This document shows, piece after piece, positions 5,025-8,398 of a DNA stretch of 8,398 nucleotides. The stretch covers positions 1 to 8,398 of the forward strand of contig JBDKSN010000199.1 in assembly GCA_039680625.1 (NCBI GenBank), read 5' to 3'. Source of the DNA: JAAYDS01 sp039680625 (GTDB lineage Bacteria > Chloroflexota > Anaerolineae > UBA1429). Within the stretch, counting starts at the first letter, position 1; each line of letters opens with the position of its first letter. A program made the position numbers and the translations under genes. The notes beneath the pieces were generated by a model, which was not told the origin of the DNA, did no database searches, and saw only the letters and a list, made by a program, of their open reading frames with translations.

Positions 5025-7166
5025 ATGGAGCTGCTGGCTGAGCAGCAACGCATCGTTCAATTTGCGCGGCACGGGGGAGGCGGCCTGGCCGTGGTCGGCC
5101 CGCCGGGCACCGGCAAGAGCACCGCGCTCGTGGCCCGGCTCGTGTCGCTCGTGCGCGAGGGCCGCCGGCCCTACGAGCTGCTCGTCTTGGTGCCACAGCG
5201 CGCGCCGGTGGCGCGCTATGAGGCTGCGCTGGCCGTGGCCGATGCACCCACGCGCGGGGGCGCCGAGATCGCCACCTACTATGGCCTCTGTCGCCGCCTG
5301 GTCGGCCTCTTTTGGCCGCTGCTGGCGCCCGAAGCGGGCATGGATCCCGCGCGCGAGCCAACCTTTCTCACCATCGAGACCACGCAGTACTATCTCTGGC
5401 AGATTGTCGAGCCGCTCATCCGCAGCGAGGGGTACTTCGCCGACGTGCCCATCCGCCGCGACCGCCTGCTCTCGCAGTTGATCGACAACCTCAACAAGTC
5501 GGCGCTGGTCGGGTTCGACCACACCGAGATCTTTGCGCGGCTGCGCGGGGCGTGGGTAGGCGAGCCAGATCGCGTGCAGAGCTTTTGGCAGGCGCAAGAC
5601 TGCGCCACGCGCTTTCGCGCCTTTTGCCGCGAGCGCGGCCTGCTCGACCTCTCGCTGACCACCGAGCTGTTCGACCGCTACCTGCTGCCCCAGCCCGCCT
5701 TTCAGCGCTACCTCGCCGAGCGCTACCGGCACCTGATCGTCGACAACCTCGAAGAGAACGTCCCCGTGGCCCAGCGCCTGGTGGCCTGGCTGATCGCGCA
5801 CTGCGACTCGGCCGTGGTCGCCCTCGACGAGGGCGGGGGGCATCGCCTGTTCCTCGGCGCCGATGCCGCAGGCGCGCAAGAGGTGGCCGACGGTTGCCGC
5901 GAGCACCTGCACCTCACCCGCCGCGTGGCCGGCTCGCCGAGTGCGGTGGCCTTTGCCGAGGCGGTGGGCCGGGCCTTGCGCGCGCCCGTGCCCGTCGAGC
6001 CCGAGCCTTTGCCCGCCGCCGACCCGCGCGATGCCGTGTACCTCTTGCCCGATGCCAAATACTGGGTGGGTATGGTGCGCGCAGCGGCCGCGCACATCGC
6101 CGAGCTGGTGGCCGCGGGCACGCCCGCGCACCGCATCGCCGTTGTCGCGCCCTATGTCTCTGAGGTGTTGCGCTTCACCCTGCAAGAGGAGCTGGCGGCT
6201 CGCGGCATCGCCCTCTTTCTCCTGCGCCCGTCGACGCCGCTGCGCGACCAAGATGCGCTGCGCGGTCTGCTGGTGCTCGCTACGCTGGCGCACCCTCGCT
6301 GGGTGCTGCACCTGCAGGGCGAGGAATGGCTCCCCTCGACGGCCGAGGTCGCCCTGGCCCTCGAGACGGCGCTCGGCGACCTGGATCCCGTGCGTGCGCG
6401 GCAGCTCGCCATGAGCGCCTGGCCCGTTGGTGCGCGAACCCTGGCCGACCTGGCCAGCACGCCGTCCGCGGCGGGCAGCCTGTGGGCCGACGTGGGCTAT
6501 CAGGTGCGCGAGCGCTATCAGACGTTGCAGCAGTGGCTGGCTGTGTATGCCCAAGGCGAGCCGCTGCCGCTCGACGTCTTTGTCGCGCGGTTGTTTGGCG
6601 ACGTCCTCTCGCGGGCGGGCTTTGGCCTGCACAGCGACCCAGACCGCATCCGCGCCTGCGGGCGCCTGGTCGAGTCGGCGCGCAATTTCTTTGCGGCGGT
6701 GGGGCGGGGCGAGGCGCTGCCCCCCGACGAGCTGTCGCGCGCGTATGTCGAGCTGGTGCTGGGCGGCATGGCCAGCGCCGAGTATCTGCTCGACTGGCCC
6801 ACCGCGCTGCCCGAGAACGCCGTGGTGCTGGCCACGGCCTGGGCCTATGTCACGCGCGACCTGCGCTCTGACGTGCAGGTGTGGCTCGATGTCGGCGCCG
6901 AGGGCTGGTGGGATCGGCCCAATCAGCCGCTAACGCACCCCTATGTGCTCTCGCGGCGCTGGCCGGTGGGCCGCCCCTGGCGCGAGATCGAAGAAGACGA
7001 GGCCCGCCGCGCCTCGCTGAGCAAGCTCGTCTATGGCCTGGCCGCGCGGTGCGAGCAGCGCATCGCCCTGGGCACCAGCGAGCTGGGCGTCGATGGCCTG
7101 CAGCAGGCCGGCCCGCTCGAGCGCGCCGTGCTGCGGGCGTCGGTCGCAGGAGGTCGCCGTGGCTGA
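5025..7166 (+). CDS. Degenerate UvrD/AddB-like superfamily 1 helicase-fold protein
   Basis: The protein (713 aa) has the N-terminal QQxIV Q-motif region (7-11) and a perfect Walker A GPPGTGKST at 25-33, followed by a strand resembling motif Ia (LLVLVPQRAPVARYEAAL). The motif II position reads IVDNLEENVPVAQ (D240, N241). The Asp is kept, but the catalytic Glu of DExx is Asn and the distal Gln is shifted by one. Motif III (LDEGGGHRLFLGAD, around D268) lacks the GDxxQ glutamine and the FRGA arginine. The 2A domain is recognisable from RIAVVAPYV (about 370), and a motif VI-like LVYGLAARCEQRI keeps an aligned Arg675. It probably binds ATP but hydrolyses it poorly or not at all. It overlaps an intact helicase gene downstream by 8 nt, as in addB-addA order. 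Unlike AddB (over 1,100 aa) it has no C-terminal nuclease domain or iron-sulfur cysteines. Likely a partner subunit in a DNA-processing complex; other SF1 roles are possible. Confidence 0.75.
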   Translation: MELLAEQQRIVQFARHGGGGLAVVGPPGTGKSTALVARLVSLVREGRRPYELLVLVPQRAPVARYEAALAVADAPTRGGAEIATYYGLCRRLVGLFWPLLAPEAGMDPAREPTFLTIETTQYYLWQIVEPLIRSEGYFADVPIRRDRLLSQLIDNLNKSALVGFDHTEIFARLRGAWVGEPDRVQSFWQAQDCATRFRAFCRERGLLDLSLTTELFDRYLLPQPAFQRYLAERYRHLIVDNLEENVPVAQRLVAWLIAHCDSAVVALDEGGGHRLFLGADAAGAQEVADGCREHLHLTRRVAGSPSAVAFAEAVGRALRAPVPVEPEPLPAADPRDAVYLLPDAKYWVGMVRAAAAHIAELVAAGTPAHRIAVVAPYVSEVLRFTLQEELAARGIALFLLRPSTPLRDQDALRGLLVLATLAHPRWVLHLQGEEWLPSTAEVALALETALGDLDPVRARQLAMSAWPVGARTLADLASTPSAAGSLWADVGYQVRERYQTLQQWLAVYAQGEPLPLDVFVARLFGDVLSRAGFGLHSDPDRIRACGRLVESARNFFAAVGRGEALPPDELSRAYVELVLGGMASAEYLLDWPTALPENAVVLATAWAYVTRDLRSDVQVWLDVGAEGWWDRPNQPLTHPYVLSRRWPVGRPWREIEEDEARRASLSKLVYGLAARCEQRIALGTSELGVDGLQQAGPLERAVLRASVAGGRRG
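7148..7153 (+). promoter_or_regulatory. Ribosome binding site of the second helicase gene
   Basis: AGGAGG, 5 nt before GTG 7159 and inside the end of the first helicase gene. It supports coupled translation of the two subunits. Confidence 0.7.
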
Positions 7167-8398
7167 GCAAACCCTCTTTGGCTATCGGCTGCGGCCGCAT
7201 CAACAGCAGGTGCTCGCCTATGAGGGCGGGCGCATGGCCGTCTCGGCAGTGCCGGGCAGCGGCAAGACGCTCACCCTGGCCCTGCTCGCCGCGCGGTTGA
7301 TCGTCGAGGGGCGCATCGGCGACGAGGGCGAGGTGCTGGTGGTCACCGTGCAGAACAGCGCCGTCGATAACATCGCCGCGCGCATCCGGCGCATCCTCGT
7401 CGAGCAACGGCTGCCGCCGGTGGGCTATCGCGTGTGCACGCTCCACCGCCTCGCCGCCGACATCCTGCGCGGCCGCCGCGACCTGGCCGGCGTCGACGAC
7501 TATTTCGCCATCGTCGACGAGGCCGCCTCTGCGCGCATGATGCACCTGGCCGCCGAGACGTGGATCAGCCAGAACCGCGCGCTGTGGCTCTCGTTCCTGC
7601 CCGAAGAGGAGCCGAACGAGTCGATGCAGAAATACTGGCGCCGTGATACCGAGGCCATCGGCCGCGAGGTGTCCAAGCTCTGCAAGCACCTGCGCCTGTC
7701 TCCCGCCGAGGCCGAGGCGCTGCTGCCGGCGGATGGCCCGGGCGTCGCCTTTGCGCGGCTGGGCGTGGCGCTCTATGCCCTCTATGCGCAATACCTGCGC
7801 ACGCGCGCTGGCCTGGATTTCGACGACCTGATCTGGCGCGCCACCGACGCCCTCGACCAAGACCCTACCTTTCTGGCGCACCTGCACGACCGCTGGCCCT
7901 ATATCCTCGAAGATGAGGCGCAAGACTCGTCTCCGCTGCAAGAGGCCATCCTCGACCGGCTGGCCGGGCCAGGCGGCAACTGGGTGCGTGTGGGCGACCC
8001 CAATCAAGCCATCAACAGCACCTTTACCGCCGCCGACCCGCGCTTTTTCCGCGCGTACATGCGCCAGCCCGGGGTGACGCGGCGCGCCCTGCTCGAGACG
8101 GGGCGCTGTGCGCGGCCGCTGATGGCCATGGCCGACGCGCTGGCCTTCTGGGGCGCACAAGAGCACCCCGTGGAGGCCGTACGCGCGCTCTCGTTCGAGC
8201 CGCAGCGCATGGCGCCCACGCCGCCGGGCGATCCGCAGCCCAACCCGCCCGACGAGAGCTGCCACGTGCGCATCGCCTCGCGCCCGTTCGACGAGGTGAG
8301 CCAAGAGGCCCAGGCCGTGGCCGGGTGGGCTGCGGACTATGTGCGGCGGAACCCCCAAGACACCGTCGCCGTGCTCTGCCCGACCAACGCGCAGGGGG
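7159..8398 (+). CDS. UvrD/Rep-family ATP-dependent DNA helicase (5' part, continues beyond window)
   Basis: The frame is open from GTG 7159 to the window edge, giving 413 residues. Superfamily 1A motifs are in order: Q-motif RPHQQQVL (12-19), Walker A AVPGSGKT (30-37), Ia VVTVQNSAVDNIAARI (61-76), Ib TLHRLAADIL (94-103), and the LDFDDLI stretch before motif II. Motif II is DEAQDSSPLQ (252-261), with both catalytic acids D252 and E253. Motif III is GDPNQAINSTF (279-289). LETGRCARPL (312-321) stands where motif IV is expected but lacks the usual NYRS. The last visible strand, VAVLCPTN, opens the 2A domain. It should be an active 3'-5' ATPase/translocase. It starts 8 nt inside the preceding degenerate helicase gene and probably works with that protein. 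Whether a nuclease domain follows, as in AddA or RecB, cannot be seen. Close alternatives are a PcrA/UvrD-like repair helicase or a stand-alone COG0210 helicase. Confidence 0.9.
   Translation, partial: MAEQTLFGYRLRPHQQQVLAYEGGRMAVSAVPGSGKTLTLALLAARLIVEGRIGDEGEVLVVTVQNSAVDNIAARIRRILVEQRLPPVGYRVCTLHRLAADILRGRRDLAGVDDYFAIVDEAASARMMHLAAETWISQNRALWLSFLPEEEPNESMQKYWRRDTEAIGREVSKLCKHLRLSPAEAEALLPADGPGVAFARLGVALYALYAQYLRTRAGLDFDDLIWRATDALDQDPTFLAHLHDRWPYILEDEAQDSSPLQEAILDRLAGPGGNWVRVGDPNQAINSTFTAADPRFFRAYMRQPGVTRRALLETGRCARPLMAMADALAFWGAQEHPVEAVRALSFEPQRMAPTPPGDPQPNPPDESCHVRIASRPFDEVSQEAQAVAGWAADYVRRNPQDTVAVLCPTNAQG

Noticed and set aside
5007..6632. Long open frame of 541 codons on the minus strand across the first helicase
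   Set aside because: It lies antisense to a gene with clear helicase motifs. High third-position GC keeps the opposite strand open, and its translation is low-complexity Ala/Gly/Arg/His with no recognisable motif.
6850..8358. Minus-strand open frame of 502 codons across the helicase junction
   Set aside because: Same cause: it is antisense to two recognised genes and its product is compositionally biased, without a domain pattern.
1..8398. CRISPR array, tRNA, insertion sequence or prophage signals
   Set aside because: I saw no regularly spaced repeats, cloverleaf, transposase motifs or terminal inverted repeats. The lone amidase is not enough to call a prophage.

Overview
The window is GC-rich, with short leaders, many GTG/TTG starts and strong AGGAGG-type ribosome binding sites. 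The protein families (a Zn amidase with an extra C-terminal domain, a GH4 enzyme, a leaderless subtilase, an HPP membrane protein, and a UvrD-family helicase whose motif III reads GDPNQ..TFT..DP) fit a soil or thermophilic bacterium. My guess is Chloroflexota, by resemblance only, with no marker gene to prove it. It reads as ordinary chromosome: I see no tRNA, rRNA, CRISPR array, IS element or phage structural gene.

The layout has three transcription blocks. (1) Positions 1-2746, plus strand: the 3' end of a probable TIM-barrel glycosidase-like gene, a T7-lysozyme-type N-acetylmuramoyl-L-alanine amidase, and a family 4 glycosidase of the uronidase-like CHG subtype. Spacing is 16-18 nt, so this looks like one operon that starts outside the window. 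(2) Positions 4846-2774, minus strand: a 90-residue free-standing subtilisin-prodomain-like protein, an S8 subtilase that carries its own related prodomain, and an HPP-family membrane protein. All three overlap at their ends (8 nt, then TTGA), so they are probably translationally coupled. (3) Positions 5025 to the right edge, plus strand: two overlapping superfamily 1 helicase-like genes. The first keeps Walker A but has lost the catalytic acidic pair of motif II and most of motif III. The second has intact motifs and runs off the window.

Blocks 2 and 3 are divergent from a 178-bp region (4847-5024). It holds two well-formed sigma-70-type promoters, both TTGACG with exactly 17-bp spacers. A perfect 12-bp palindrome lies between them, and a 17-bp inverted repeat sits at the predicted start point of the helicase transcript. 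The two most interesting points are the AddB/AddA-like arrangement of one degenerate and one intact helicase, without a nuclease domain in the first, and the duplicated subtilisin prodomain, one copy free and one fused to the protease.
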